From NCBI GenBank assembly GCA_029204225.1, contig CM055112.1, positions 29,044,703 to 29,108,702 of the forward strand: 64,000 nt of DNA, written 5' to 3'. The translations under genes were made by a program, and so were the position numbers. Positions 21,350 through 32,980 of the stretch are shown in pieces (position 1 is the first letter of the stretch; the number at the start of each line of letters is the position of its first letter). A model generated the notes under the pieces. That model worked only from the letters and a program-made list of their open reading frames with translations. It was not told the origin of the DNA and did not search any database. Source of the DNA: Diphasiastrum complanatum (Eukaryota > Streptophyta > Lycopodiopsida > Lycopodiales > Lycopodiaceae).

Positions 21350-23054
21350 TGTGCTTCTAGAATCTTATCAACAATAGGATGTTTCATTACCTCTTACAGT
21401 GAGCTTTGCATTTGACTCCATAGGTGTATCACAAGACTTAGCATCTAGCATATGAAATCTTTTTAGAATAGAGTTAGCATACTTCTCTTGACAAATGAAA
21501 GTAGATTGAGAAGATCTAAACACTTCTATTACCAAGATATAATGTAAATGTCCAAGAGCACCTCAAACTCCTTCTTGAGTGCAATCTTGATATCATCAAT
21601 ATCTTGATTATTGCCTCCACTCAATATGATATCATCCACATAGATTAGAAGAATAGTGATTTCATTTCCAGCAAGTATATAATAAAGTGAATGATTATAC
21701 TCACTCATAACAAAGTTTTGAGAGAGTAGAAATGTGCTAAGCTTAGCATACCAACTCCTTGATGCTTCTTGCTTAAGACCATACAAACTCTTTTGTAGAA
21801 AACAAACATGATTAGGCTTGCCATGATTAGGCTTGCCAGGTGAGATATAGCCCAATGCTCTTCACTAGGATCTTGCATAAATTGGCTTAATCTACCAACA
21901 CAATAGCTAAGATTAGGTCTTGTGATGGTTAGATAGATGAGTGAACCAACTAACTTCCTAAAGAAAGTAATGCCCTTGAAGGATCTTTCATTACCTCTTA
22001 TAGTGAGCTTTGCATTTGACTCCACAGGTGTATCACAAGACTTAGCATCTAGCATATGAAATCTTTTTAGAATAGAGTTAGCATACTGATATCATCAATA
22101 TCTTGATTGTTGCCTCCACTTAATATGATATCATCCACATAGATTAGAAGAATAATGATCTCATTTCCAGCAAATATATAATAAAGTGAATGATCACACT
22201 CACTCATAACAAAGTTTTGAGAGAGTAGAAATGTGTTAAGCTTAACATACCAACTCCTTGGTGCTTTTTGCTTAAGACCATACAAACTCTTTTGTAAAAA
22301 ACAAACATGATTAGGCTTGCCATGTAAAATGTAGCCCAATGCTCTTCACTAGGATCTTGCATAAATTGGCTTAATCTACCAACACAATAGCTAAGATCAA
22401 GTCTTCTGATGGTTAGATAGATAAGTGAACCAACTAGCTTCCTAAAGAGAGTAATGTCCTCAAAGGATCTTTCGTTACCTCTTATAGTGAGCTTTGCATT
22501 CGACTCCATAGGTGTATCACAAGACTTAGCATCTAACATATGAAATCTTTTTAGAATAGAGTTAGCATACTTCTCTTGACAAATGAAAGTAGATTGAGAA
22601 GATGTAAACACTTCTATTCCCAAGATATAATGTAAATGTCCAAGATCATGCACCTCAACTCCTCTTTGAGTGCAATCTTGATATCATCAATATCTTGATT
22701 GTTGCCTCCACTCAATATTATGATATCATCCACATAGATTAGAAGAATAGTGATTGCATTTCCAACAAATATATAATGTCAATGTCCAAGATCATGCACT
22801 TCAACTCCTTCTTGAGTGCAATCTTGATATCATCAATATCTTGATTGTTGCCTCCACTCAATATTATGATATCATCCACATAGATTAGAAGAATAGTGAT
22901 TTCATTTCCAGCAAATATATAATAAACTGAATGATCATACTCACTCATAACAAAGTTTTGAGAGTGTAGAAATGTGAAGATCCACTTGCATCCAATAGCC
23001 TTCTTGTCACCAACCATCCACATAGACTAGAAGAATAGTGATACGATTTCCAAC
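21350..23054 (-). pseudogene. Scrambled tandem copies of a copia RT segment
   Basis: The RT catalytic phrase ILLIYVDDIILSGGNNQDID (or a variant) is present at about 21600-21660, 22095-22150, 22680-22745 and 22825-22890, and a fifth, cut short, at about 23010-23050. Between them, partial copies of GKPNHVCFLQKSLYGLKQ, FHMLDAKSCDTP and LVGSLIYLT occur, joined out of normal order. Near 22980 a piece from further upstream in pol (GDKKAIGCKWIF) is inserted between RT pieces. Copies differ by a few percent by eye. Each is too short to encode a complete RT. Confidence 0.85.
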
Positions 23055-23766
23055 CATTAGGGAAAATATGGGCTCAAAATGGGCCCTTTAAGAAGTTTGA
23101 CTTTAGAGAAAGCCTACGTAGAGAGAGAATAGAAACCGGTACCATTTGGTTGTCATTTTTCAAGTTTTTGGTAATGTTCGCATTCTAACTACTGTGGCTA
23201 AAACTAGCTATAACTTCAGGCATTAATTAGTTAAGTGTGTGCTTGTAATAATAGCCATACATTTGTCATATAATCTGGAGCTATAAACATCCACCAATAA
23301 TAATATTACAACATGGTACCTACATCGAATGGTCGTTGAATTCCATACCTAGAGATATGACACTGTTTGCATGTAAGCAATCATTTTTGAAGCTTTGCTC
23401 TACATAAGCACAAAAATGACTATCATATTGGATTTTATGCCCATGCCCGGATATCGGTTCAGTGCAACCACAAATCATCCGTATTTTCTTCAGCCATGGC
23501 AGGTCACATGGTGTGCCCCTTGGCCTAGGAGGCAGTGGTGGATTTCCCTAGCGACCTTTTTGCATTGGGACACCTCCAAGATGAATCCACGTTGTTTGCA
23601 TCATGCGCGGGCCATTCATAGACCCAATATCAGATCAGCGCACATGTAGAAAGGTCTGCAGCTGGAGAATGTAGGTCGAGCGTGCCGAACCGATATCAAA
23701 TAGAAAATTTGAAAAAATAGGCGATAATGGATGGGCATGCAAGATTGTGGAATAAAAATATCATGA

Positions 23767-24184
23767 TTGGGTCAGACGCGCTGAACCGATATTGCCTGTT
23801 GTAAAAAAAAAATGGCAACTTTTGAACGACAGTTCAGATTGAGGCAATTACAACGCCATTAGAATGCCCTCGACGAGAGCTTTTCAACGACATCCAACAT
23901 GACCCAGTTTTGGCTATGCTTAAAGAGATATTCTAAGTCAAAGTTTTGGGCAGTCGGTCAAACTGGTCAACCACGTGCTGATGACCAATTTGACCGACCG
24001 CGCAAATCTTTGACTGGAAATATCTCTTTAAGTGTAGTTCAGAACTGGGTCATGTTGTGTGTCATTGAAAAGCTCTCGTCAAGGGCTTTCTAATGGCATT
24101 GTAATTGCCTTAATCCAAGCTATCGTTCAAAAGTTACCACTTTTTTTTTATTTTTACAACAGGCAATATCCCTTCAGCGTGCCT
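23767..24184. repeat. Central inverted repeat of the foldback element
   Basis: Left arm 23767-23970 and right arm 23980-24184 pair with a loop of about 10 bases. Outer landmarks are GATATTGCCTGTTGTAAAA on the left and TTTTACAACAGGCAATATC on the right. The transcript would fold as a hairpin of about 200 base pairs. Confidence 0.85.
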
Positions 24185-25341
24185 TGTTGACTAATCCCCT
24201 GCTCCAGAGAACCTGTTTTTTACTTTGATTCTCTTTGGCTCTTTTTCAAAACCGTTTCTGCCTGTTATTAGGCTTCATGGCATTCGTTAGATAGTTTCTT
24301 GAGTTTACGATGCCAACCCAGGCAGAAGGGACAGAGTTTCATTGTAGTATAGATTTTCTTTGTCCAGCATGTCAGAGGACTACTCAGGGACATCACTCTT
24401 AAATGCACTTATATTCTACATAGATGCAAGCCCAGAACGCTCATTCACAGATCAGCATGTAAACCAATGAACGTTCAGTAGTTTCTACTACTACTTACTC
24501 TAAAAACGGATTGAAATTAGATTCTACACTACACTGAGCTTGCATAATTAGATAAACAAGAAACAAGAACTAAACTACAGCATGTTAGAAGTCCAAGAAT
24601 CAAGAAACTAACCAGCCTTTTGATTCTTGGACATCCCAAGAACATCAAGAACTGGATTGTATAGAGATATGCAAGAATCACACCACAGATCCAGCCTATT
24701 TAGTTTACTTGAATGTTGGTTTCTACATTAATCCAAAAGAAAGCAAGAAATCTAATCCACTCTACAAAAGCAACAAATATAATCCACTCTACAGTCCACA
24801 ATCACACACAAAAGGAGGGAAGGGCAAGATCATAAATGCATCACTCAAGAAACAAGCATGATCAAGGAGTTCAATGGTTGCACCAAACTCGTGAAGGCTC
24901 TTCTCGTTTTAGCATGGAGTTGATATAAATCACAAAAAGCTCCTCTTCACAAAGAGGGAGTCTCTTAAATAAGCAAGAGAGCTCCTTAAGTGGCATCCTA
25001 GTGGAATTTCCAATTTCACAAATTACAAGTGGAATATTGCTCTCCACTAGAGGTCACCATCAAAAGGTGGCTCACTCTACTTTCTTTAAAAGGGGTCTAC
25101 TTGCATTTATTGCATTTGCTTAGAAATACTAGTTCCTACATGGTCATTCCATCTTCCGGGATTCACCATGAGGCTTACACAGTTTTTACTTGTCTTTACT
25201 AGCTAGTATTTCTCGGCTCTCATACTCAGCTCTCAGTCTTCATTGGTCTCGTCTTCTCAGAGACCTCCTCGGTCTAAGGTGAGAGGTGCTCTTGAGTTGC
25301 TCTGTCCGAGTATCTTGGGGATTCGACAGAATCAGCCAACA
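24185..25341 (-). repeat. 3' LTR of the gag-only element
   Basis: Starts (plus sense) TGTTGACTAATCCCC and ends AATCAGCCAACA. Aligns end to end with 31825-32980 with scattered substitutions. Confidence 0.9.
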
Positions 25342-25358
25342 TCATCCCACCCCTAATG
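25342..25358 (-). promoter_or_regulatory. Polypurine tract of the gag-only element
   Basis: Minus strand reads TTAGGGGTGGGATGA directly before the 3' LTR, which begins TGTTGGCTGATTC on that strand. Confidence 0.7.
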
Positions 25359-27600
25359 TGTTGCAAGACCCACTGCAACTCATATTGGATGATGTCGATC
25401 TGCTTTCGCATTGGCATCTTTGATCGTCACTTGGAAAAGTGTAGATCCTCGTTTGCTTACATAAAACCAAGTGCTTATTGTCGCCAGTCTTTATCAAAAC
25501 TGTTTTCGCAAATTGCCGCAATTGGATTGGAATGTCTTATTGCTGTAATGGATTGACATTCTCAAAATTTGGAGAGCTCTCAACAGCTTCACAACTCTGC
25601 ATGCATGAGTGCTTTTCATGTATCTCTTTGTTTAGTCACTTGTATTTGCCATTGACGGTTTCATCTTTGGTTTCTTGGTAGATTCTATCTTCTGGGAGGT
25701 CTGTATCTTCCATTTGCCTCTGGGTGTTTCCGTGGTTCTTCTCTCAGTTGAAGTTCCAGTCTCGAGGAAAACCTTTGATCTGCAGGTTGCACAAACTTTG
25801 ATTATCAGTCTCAAGGGGATGGATTCATCAAAAATTGGTGGTAGGAACAGTTTTGGATGGACGGTTTGGTAACGGTAAGGAAACATGATGAAGGCTTGGT
25901 GGTTGGGTGAAGGAACTGATAGTTCTATGGTTGCATCCTTGGACCCTTGCAATGTCGAACTTTGACCACCACTTGCTGGATGAGGAGCTCGTTTTATTTT
26001 GCAGATTCAGGATGTCTTCATCTTTCATTTTCTGTAGCTCTTTCTTTTGATCCGTTACCTTTTGATCTGTTAATTTTAGATCTCTTTGGGCTTCATAAGA
26101 GGGGATTCAACTATCATTACTCTAGAGAATTTTTTTTGATCAAGATCGATCTAACTCATCTAGTTTTGTCCTTTTCTCCTCAGCTTCCTATATCTTTCTT
26201 TTTATTTCTTCTAGCTGCTTTGCTTGCTTTTGTAGGCCTTTTTCGGTTGAACAACCAATATAGGTGGTAGTTGGTCTCCGCAAGACACTTGCAATGATCT
26301 ATCAGCTGCTTTGGTAAGACTATCAAAACTTGGGATTTCTCAAAAGAACAGTAAACGGATGATAAACAAACAGATGGAAGGAAGGGTGGTGGTGACAACG
26401 GTAGATGGTGTGGCCGATAGGCATGAAAATGGGTGAAGAAGTATGGCAAAAGATTGGTTGAAGAAAGAGACTGATTTTTCAATGTTTGTGTTTCCCTTTC
26501 TGAAGGATCTTCGTCGTGACTGGGGTACTTCTTCTGATTGAGTCTCTTTGGATTGCCCATCTGTCTTCTTAGTCTTGTCGTTTTCATATTTGACTTGTGA
26601 CCTTGGTTGTCGATTTTGCTGGTGTTGTTGTTGGCAGTGTAACTGCTCCAGTAGATCCACTCTCTCCCCCCCAAAAAAAAATTTGCTGGTGGGAATGTTG
26701 TTGCTGGTAACTGGTCATGTTCAAGGTTGGATCGACGTGTGGAACACGTAGTTGAAACTCGTTGAACATGTGACTGTACTAAAGATTGAACAGATTTTAA
26801 CTAAATTTGTTTTGATCTTGCTGTAGTTGAATCAAAAAATAATATGGCAATGAGATGCAGGAATTAACTCTAATTTGACATGGATTTTTCATATGTCTCA
26901 AAAATCCTAAACTGCTTTACAAGAAAACCTAAAGATGGATAGATGAATGCAAATGTGTTTTGGAGATGCTCTATAGAAGACTCTCGTGCAGTATCTATTC
27001 CTTATGCAAAAATCAATCACACAAAATAGGTGAAGAGAAACAAGGAAATAAACAAACGTTATAGAGAGTGAGAACCGTATAGCACTTGTCGAACAAAACT
27101 TGCATTCATCAACATTGATACTGTATCTTGATAGCTGCAATATTTCAGTTGTTTTGTAGAGTAATGTGACTTACTCTGACATGCCCTTGTCAAAACAAGG
27201 CAGGGTTGGTTACACTAAATCTACCATCATTGATAGCAGATGTTGTAGGATATAGCTTGAGATGCAGGTATGTTGAGGTACTATGTCCTGAGGACCTCTT
27301 TGAACAAGAGATTTAGATTTGAATCTCTATATGGATTTCCAAATCCTAGATTTATTATGGATTGGCACATTGAAAATCTTATCAGCATGTGGAAAGACAA
27401 ATAGATTTGAGGTTGTAGAAGGGGAGAAAAACTATCAATTCCCTATGGAGGTTGCTCTTGGTTGGACATTGTAGCAGATGACGGAATATCGATTTCACTT
27501 TCTTTCGACAATGACTCATTTCATATTAGTGTCTTTTTGCATTATGGAGCTGGTGTATTGGATGGTGATGTAGAAGTTTACAAGAAACTTCTCGATTGAG
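25359..27600 (-). other. Interior of the gag-only element, no recognised gene
   Basis: About 2.2 kb where pol would be expected in an autonomous element. Short frames occur (for example minus 26674-26180, plus 25947-26270) but none shows protease, RT, RNaseH or integrase signatures. A C run followed by A run near 26675 and pyrimidine-rich plus-strand stretches are the only obvious texture. Confidence 0.5.
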
Positions 27601-27649
27601 CAGTAGGTTTAACTGTTGATTGCTATGGTGCTCGGGTTATTGTCGTGAA

Positions 27650-28060
27650 GATCCTATTGTGATTCATAATTGACGTGATGGGTAGGTAGGATCTTAGTTG
27701 GTTGCTTTGGATAGTCTTTGAAACTGTGTTTTCGGATACAGTCGGGACACTCAGCATGGTACTGGGTCTTAACTGGACAATCAACCATGAAGTGGCCAGT
27801 TTCACCATAGATGAAACATCTGGTGTGCAATGGCCCTTGTATAATGGCATAGCCATCTTGTATGGCTAGTGGGTCTGGACTTTCTGGTGAATATTCATGA
27901 TAAGACAAGGCATTTCCAAATTGTGATGGGTGTTCTTCATATTGTTGAACTGTATGTGTTTGGATAGGTCGATATGAAGGACAAGCATCAATAGGATGTG
28001 TAGCCCGACAATGTGGACACCATATTGTTTTACATCTATAAGGTACCTGTGCAGGGTTTT
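27650..28060 (-). pseudogene. gag: Gag C-terminus with several zinc knuckles
   Basis: Minus-strand reading contains three Cys/His clusters: WCPHCRATHPIDAC (C-x2-C-x3-H-x4-C), CFIYGETGHFMVDC (a CCHC knuckle whose second Cys is Tyr) and CPDCIRKHSFKDYP (last Cys is Tyr). The knuckles are spaced over about 100 codons. CCHC knuckles in Gag bind genomic RNA during packaging. A decayed homologue lies at 15450-16130. Confidence 0.65.
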
Positions 28061-28395
28061 ACTGACCAGACATACTGCTTTGGATAGACTTCAGGGTAGT
28101 TTGAAACTCATTGGTGAGTTTCTCCATTTGAAGTTGGTGTTGCTTATTAAGCAACTCCAGTTGTGATTTTCAAAGCTGATCTTGGGTGTCCTCGATTAGC
28201 TTCGACTCATGGACAGGAGCACGTGGTGCTCTTCTTTCTCTGGATTCGTCAACATCTGATCCTTCGTCTTCTTCCTTGATGGCATCAGACATAGCTAACT
28301 TTAGGCTCATATATTCATCATTGGATTTAAGCTCGCATCTAATCCATCAGTTCGACTAGGAACCAGATGATGAGCATCTATTCGGAGGGTTGTTC

Positions 28396-29001
28396 CTATA
28401 CTTGACTTTTGAGACGTTTGAAACGCTCAGTATAGTCTTGTACACGTTCATCCTTTGCCATTTTGACGTTACTCAATTTGACAAAAGGGCTCTCAATCAA
28501 GTGAAAGGGCTTAAAACGCTTGATAAATGATTCTTTCAAAATTGACCAGTCTATCTTTTCATCACGATCAAGGTTGAAAAACCAATCACGTGCTTTAGCA
28601 ATCATGGTCATCGAAAACATTTGGACCATAGTATCGGGAGATGTTTCGCCATACACATCACATGCATTCTCAAATATTTGCAAAAATCTCTGAGGGTCCA
28701 AACTACCATCAAACTTTGGTAGATCTAGCTTGGGTGTACGTCTTTCAAAATGAGCATTGTGGGTAGCAGAGATTCCATTAAGGTTGGTTCTGGCCTGTGA
28801 GGGTTCAACACCATAAAATTGGGGTCATGCGCGTGATGACTCACCTCTAACAGGTTCTTGTCCCTTGAATGGGTTTGTGGATGGCTCGTGTATTTGGACC
28901 CGCATTCGGTAAAACCTATAACGTCTTATTTGTTCAGCTACAGAGGACCTGATCTCGTATGGGTAATCTTCTGGGATATCAGGATCTGTATTGTCGGCCA
29001 T
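28396..29001 (-). pseudogene. gag: Gag N-terminal domain, left (minus) copy
   Basis: ATG at 29001 opens MADNTDPDIPEDYPYEIRSS. The Retrotrans_gag-like core follows (KLDLPKFDGSLDPQRFLQIF, DTMVQMFSMTMIAKARDWFF, FKPFHLIESPFVKLSNVKMA, VQDYTERFKRLKSQ). Ty3-type Gag has this W/F-rich core. A TGA at 28825-28827, where the right copy has CGA, truncates it. It is the arm in normal position relative to the element's primer site, and it retains more of Gag than the right copy. Confidence 0.85.
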
Positions 29002-29338
29002 TGGGTATTGTTGTATCTTTTTTGTGTTGGGTATGTGTTTCTGGTGTTTTTGGATTTTTTTAAGATTTTTGGTGTTTTTGGATTTCTTAGGATGTTGAAG
29101 GAAGTGAAGTGGAGACTCAATATAAAAAGGACTTTCTATTGGTATGAGTTATATTTTTTTAAAATTTTTTTTGGTATCCATGTCTTTTTTTTGTTTTTTT
29201 TTTCAGCCTCTAAGGCTTTGGAGAGATGGTGGTTCAGTCGAAATGCCAATCAGATGTGTCGTTTGAAAGTTCTGTGGTTTGGCATGGAGTTGGTCGGTTG
29301 AGATTGTGAGGAATGCCGTCAATCGAGATCAGACCCAG

Positions 29339-30080
29339 AACCGTCGGTCAAGATCTGATGTGAACCTGTCAGTCGAGATCTGATCGAAAACCCGTCGGTC
29401 GAGATCTGATGCAAACCCGTCGGTCGAGATCTGATCAAAAATCTGTCGATCGAGATCTGACGTGAACCAGTCGGTCGAGATCGGATCGAAAATCCGTCGG
29501 TCGAGATCGGACTTGAACACGTCGTTCGAGATCGGACGCGAATCCGTCGGTCGAGATTGGACGCGAACCCGTCGTTGAGATTTAAAAGAAAACTCGTCGG
29601 TCGAGATCTAAAAAAAACGTCGGTTGAGATTTAAAAAAAAAACGTCAGTTCAAATTTCAAAAAAATCTCAACCGACGTTTTTTTTCTGAAATCTCAACCG
29701 ACGTTTTTTTTTTTTGAGATCTCAATCGACGATTTTTTTGAAATCTCAACTAACAATTTTTTTTTAAAATCTCAATTGATGTTTTTTTTAGATCTCGACC
29801 GACGGGTTTTCTTTCAAATCTCGACCGACGGATTCAAGTCCGATCTCGACCAACGGGTTCGCGTCCGATCTCGACCGACGGATTCGCGTCCGATTTCGAT
29901 CGACGGATTTTCGATCCGATCTTGACCGACGGGTTCATGTCAGATCTCGATCGACAGATTTTTGATCAGATCTCGACTGACGGGTTTGCGTCAGATCTCG
30001 ACCGACAAGTTTTCGATCAGATCTCGACTGACAAGTTCATATCAGATCTTGACCGACGGTTCTGGGTCTGATCTCGATTA
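29339..30080. repeat. 24-bp minisatellite, two mirrored arrays
   Basis: Unit is close to CGTCGGTCGAGATCNGA plus 6-8 variable bases. About 13 units run in one sense at 29339-29655 and a similar number in the opposite sense at 29660-30080, so the palindrome centre lies inside the array. Units near the centre degenerate to CGTCGGTTGAGATTT plus an A run. Confidence 0.88.
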
Positions 30081-30378
30081 ACGGCATTCCTCACCATCTC
30101 AACCGACCAACTCCATGCCAAACTACAGAACTTTCAAACGACACATCTGATTGGCATTTCGACTGAACCACCATCTCCCCAAAGCCTTAGAGGCTGAAAA
30201 AAAAAAACAAAAAAAAAGACATGGATACCAAAAAAATTTCAAAAAACATAAAACTCATACCAATAGAAAGCCCTTTTTATACTGAGTCTCCACCTTCACT
30301 TTCTTCAATACCCTAAGAAATCCAAAAACACCAAAAACCCTAAAAAATCCAAACACAAAAAAGACACAACAATACCCA

Positions 30379-30829
30379 ATGGCCGACAATACAAATTCTG
30401 AAATCCCAGAAGATTACCCATACGAGATCAGGTCCCCTGTAGCTGAACAAATCAGACGTCATAGATTTTACCGAATGTGGGCCCAAATACACGAGCCATC
30501 CACAAACCCATTCAAGGGACAAGAACCTGATAGAGGTGAGTCATCACGCGCACGACCCCAATTTTATGGTGTTGAACCCTCACAGGCCAGAACCAACCTT
30601 AATGGAGTCTCTGCTACCCACAATGCTCATTTTGAAAGACGTACACCCAAGCTAGATCTACCAAAGTTTGACGGTAGTTCGGACCCTCAGAGATTTTTGC
30701 AAATCTTTGAGAATGCATGTGATGTATATGGCGAAACATCTCCCGATGCTATGGTCCAACTGTTTTCGATAACCATGATCGCTAAAGCACGTGATTGGTT
30801 TTTCAACCTTGATCGTGATGAAAAGACAG
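30379..30829 (+). pseudogene. gag: Gag N-terminal domain, right (plus) copy
   Basis: ATG at 30379 opens MADNTNSEIPEDYPYEIRSP and reads without a stop through LDLPKFDGSSDPQRFLQIF and MIAKARDWFFNLDRDEKTD, about 150 codons. It then runs into minisatellite, so the frame's last 27 codons (KKTSVEISEK style) are not Gag. It is antisense to the element's own transcription. Transcripts through both copies would pair with each other. Confidence 0.82.
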
Positions 30830-31120
30830 ATTTCAAAAAAACGTCGGTTGAGATTTCAGAAAAAAAAAAACGTCGGTTGAGATTTCAGAAAAAACGTCGG
30901 TTGAGATTTTAGAAAAAAACGCGGGTTGAGATTTCAGAAAAAAAACGTCGGTTGAGATTTCAAAAAAAAAACGTCAGTTGAGATTTCAAAAAAAACGTCG
31001 GTTGAGATTTTAAAAAAAAAAAAAACATCGGTTGAGATTTCAGAAAAAAACGTGATTGGTTTTTCAACCTTGATCGTGATGAAAAGACAGATGTCAAAAA
31101 AACGTCGGTTGAGATTTCAG

Positions 31121-31163
<43 letters not shown>

Positions 31164-31560
31164 TCGGTTGAGATTTCAGAAAAAACGTCGGTTGAGATTT
31201 CAGAAAAAAATGTGGGTTGAGATTTCAGAAAAAAAAATGTCAGTTGAGATTTCAGAAAAAAAAACGTCGGTTGAGATTTCAGAAAAAACGTCGGTTGAGA
31301 TTTCAGAACCAAAAAAACGTCGGTTGAGATTTCAGAAAAAAAAACGTTGGTTGAGTTGACATTTAGAAAAAAAAAAACGTCGGTTGAGATATGAGCGGAG
31401 GGCATCAGCTGAGATATGAGCGAGGGGTGTCGGCTGAGGGAAGCGTCGGCTGAGATATGAAGGGAAGCGTCGGCTAAGATATGAAAGCAGCATCGGTTGA
31501 GATGTGAAGGAAAGCGTTGGCTGAGGGAAACGTCGGCTGAGATATGAAGAAGTGGAACGT
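30830..31560 (+). repeat. A-rich minisatellite (CGTCGGTTGAGATTTCAGAAAAAA)n
   Basis: More than 20 units of about 24-27 bases. Bases 30792-30838 (GTGATTGGTTTTTCAACC ... GATGAAAAGACAG) recur at 31052-31098, so a block of gag end plus array was itself duplicated. A 39-base A run lies at about 31122-31160. To the right the unit shifts to GCGTCGGCTGAGATATGA. Confidence 0.88.
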
Positions 31561-31805
31561 GACAGAACGGCTGAAAGAGTGTAGTTGATGGGTGTGGGCT
31601 CTGGTTTGTAGTTGTGGTGGCTTGTTGGTTGGTTTGTAGGTTCAGGTGCAAGCAAGTTGGTTTTCAGATAGATTTGCAAGCAAGTCGTTTTTCTGCATTT
31701 GTTGTTTTTTGCAGGTCGTTTTGCAGGTAGGGTAGTTCATTTGCAACGTAGACTGCAGATCAGAACACTGTTGCAACAGGTGTGGGTTTATGAGGTGTGA
31801 ATTTC

Positions 31806-31822
31806 AAGCAGCAACGGTGCCA
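31806..31822 (-). promoter_or_regulatory. Primer-binding site of the gag-only element
   Basis: Minus strand reads TGGCACCGTTGCTGC two bases after the LTR end. Plant tRNA-Asp primer sites read TGGCGCCGTTGCCGG, so this is a diverged match of the same type seen at 37574. Confidence 0.65.
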
Positions 31823-31824
31823 AA

Positions 31825-32980
31825 TGTTGACTGATCCCCTGTTCTAGAGGACCTGTTTTTTACTTCGATTCTTTCTGGCTCTTTTTCAGAACCGTTTCTG
31901 CCTGTTATCAGGCTTCATGGCATTCGTTAGATAGTTTCTTGAGTTTACGATGCCAACCCAGGCAGAAGAGACAGAGTTTCATTGTAGTATAGATTTTCTT
32001 TGTCCTGCTTGTTAGAGGACTACTCAGGGATGTCACTCTTGAACGCACTTACATTCTACATAGATGCAAGCCCAGAACGCTCATTCACAGATCAGCATGT
32101 AAACCAATGAACATTCAGTAATTTCTTCTGCTACTTACTCTAAAAACAGATTGAAATCAAATTCTACACTGACTAAGCTTGCATAAACTGATAAACAAGA
32201 AACAAGAACTAAACTACAGCATGTTAGAAGTCCAAGAATCAAGAAACTAACCAGCCTTTTGATTCTTGGACATCCCAAGAATATCAAGAACTGGATTGTA
32301 CAGAGATATGCAAGAATCACACCACAAATCTAGCCTATTTAGTTTACTTGAATGCTAGTTTCTACATTAATCCACAAGAAAGCAAGAAAGCTAATCCACT
32401 CTACAAAAGCAACAAATCTAATCCACTCTACAGTCCACAACCACACACAAAAGGAGGGAAGGGCAAGATCATAAATGCATCACTCAAGAAACAAGCATGA
32501 TCAAGGAGTTCAATGGTTGTACCAAACTCGTGAAGGCTCTTCTCGTTTCAGCATGGAGTTGATATAAATCACAAAAAGCTCCTCTTCACAAAGAGGGAGT
32601 CCCTTAAATAAGCAAGAGAGCTCCTTAAGTGGCATCCTAGTGGAATTTCCAATTTCACAAATTACAAGTGGAATATTGCTCTCCACTAGAGGTCACCATC
32701 AAAAGGTGGCTCACTCTACTTTCTTTAAAAGGGGTCTACTTGCATTTATTGCATTTGCTTAGAAATACTAGTTCCTACATGGTCATTCCATCTTCCGGGA
32801 TTCACCATGAGGCTTACACAGTTCTTACTTGTCTTTCCTAACTAGTATTTCTCGGCTCTCATACTTGGCTCTTAGTCTTGATTAGTCTTGTCTTCTCAGA
32901 GACCTCCTCGGTCTGAGGTGAGAGGTGCTCTTGAGTTGTTCTGTCTGAGTATCTTGGGGATTCGATAGAATCAGCCAACA
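31825..32980 (-). repeat. 5' LTR of the gag-only element
   Basis: Starts (plus sense) TGTTGACTGATCCCC and ends AATCAGCCAACA, matching 24185-25341 over the full length. Confidence 0.9.

Larger units (their letters stand above)
28551..30830. repeat. Large inverted duplication (palindrome) of gag and 5' leader
   Basis: The left arm (about 28551-29655) and right arm (about 29665-30830) are inverted copies: the two gag ATG codons (29001 minus, 30379 plus), the leader (AATAGAAAGCCCTTTTTATA on the right) and the flanking minisatellite mirror each other. The copy limit on the right is inside gag at GATGAAAAGACAGA, where a new minisatellite starts. Arms differ by scattered substitutions, so the duplication is not brand-new. 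Confidence 0.88.
24185..32980 (-). mobile_element. Non-autonomous LTR retrotransposon with gag only (TR-GAG-like)
   Basis: LTRs 24185-25341 and 31825-32980 (1157 and 1156 bases) have TG...CA ends and are nearly identical by eye. Flanks are TGCCT and CGCCT. On the minus strand the 5' LTR (right) is followed by TGGCACCGTTGCTGC, a tRNA-Asp-type primer site, and the 3' LTR (left) is preceded by AGGGGTGGGATGA, a polypurine tract. The interior has gag but no readable protease, RT or integrase. It would need pol from another element. The target is the right arm of the foldback transposon: removing the element restores continuous pairing of that arm. Confidence 0.88.

Noticed and set aside
25632-26674. 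Several 60-160 codon frames in the gag-only element
   Set aside because: Both strands and all frames are similarly open, with no conserved motif; composition-driven.
28858-29301. 147-codon plus frame
   Set aside because: Antisense shadow of the minus-strand gag leader; Phe/Trp-rich without motif. Mirror frame at 30340-30522 shows the same.
29339-29655. Regular 24-bp repeats that could suggest a CRISPR array
   Set aside because: Units are contiguous, with diverged bases throughout and no unique spacers; the context is a plant LTR element.
31094-31651. 185-codon minus-strand frame, Ser/Pro/His and Phe rich
   Set aside because: It is a read-through of the 24-27 bp minisatellite (repeated SQPTFF / ISTDVF) and its A runs, not a gene.
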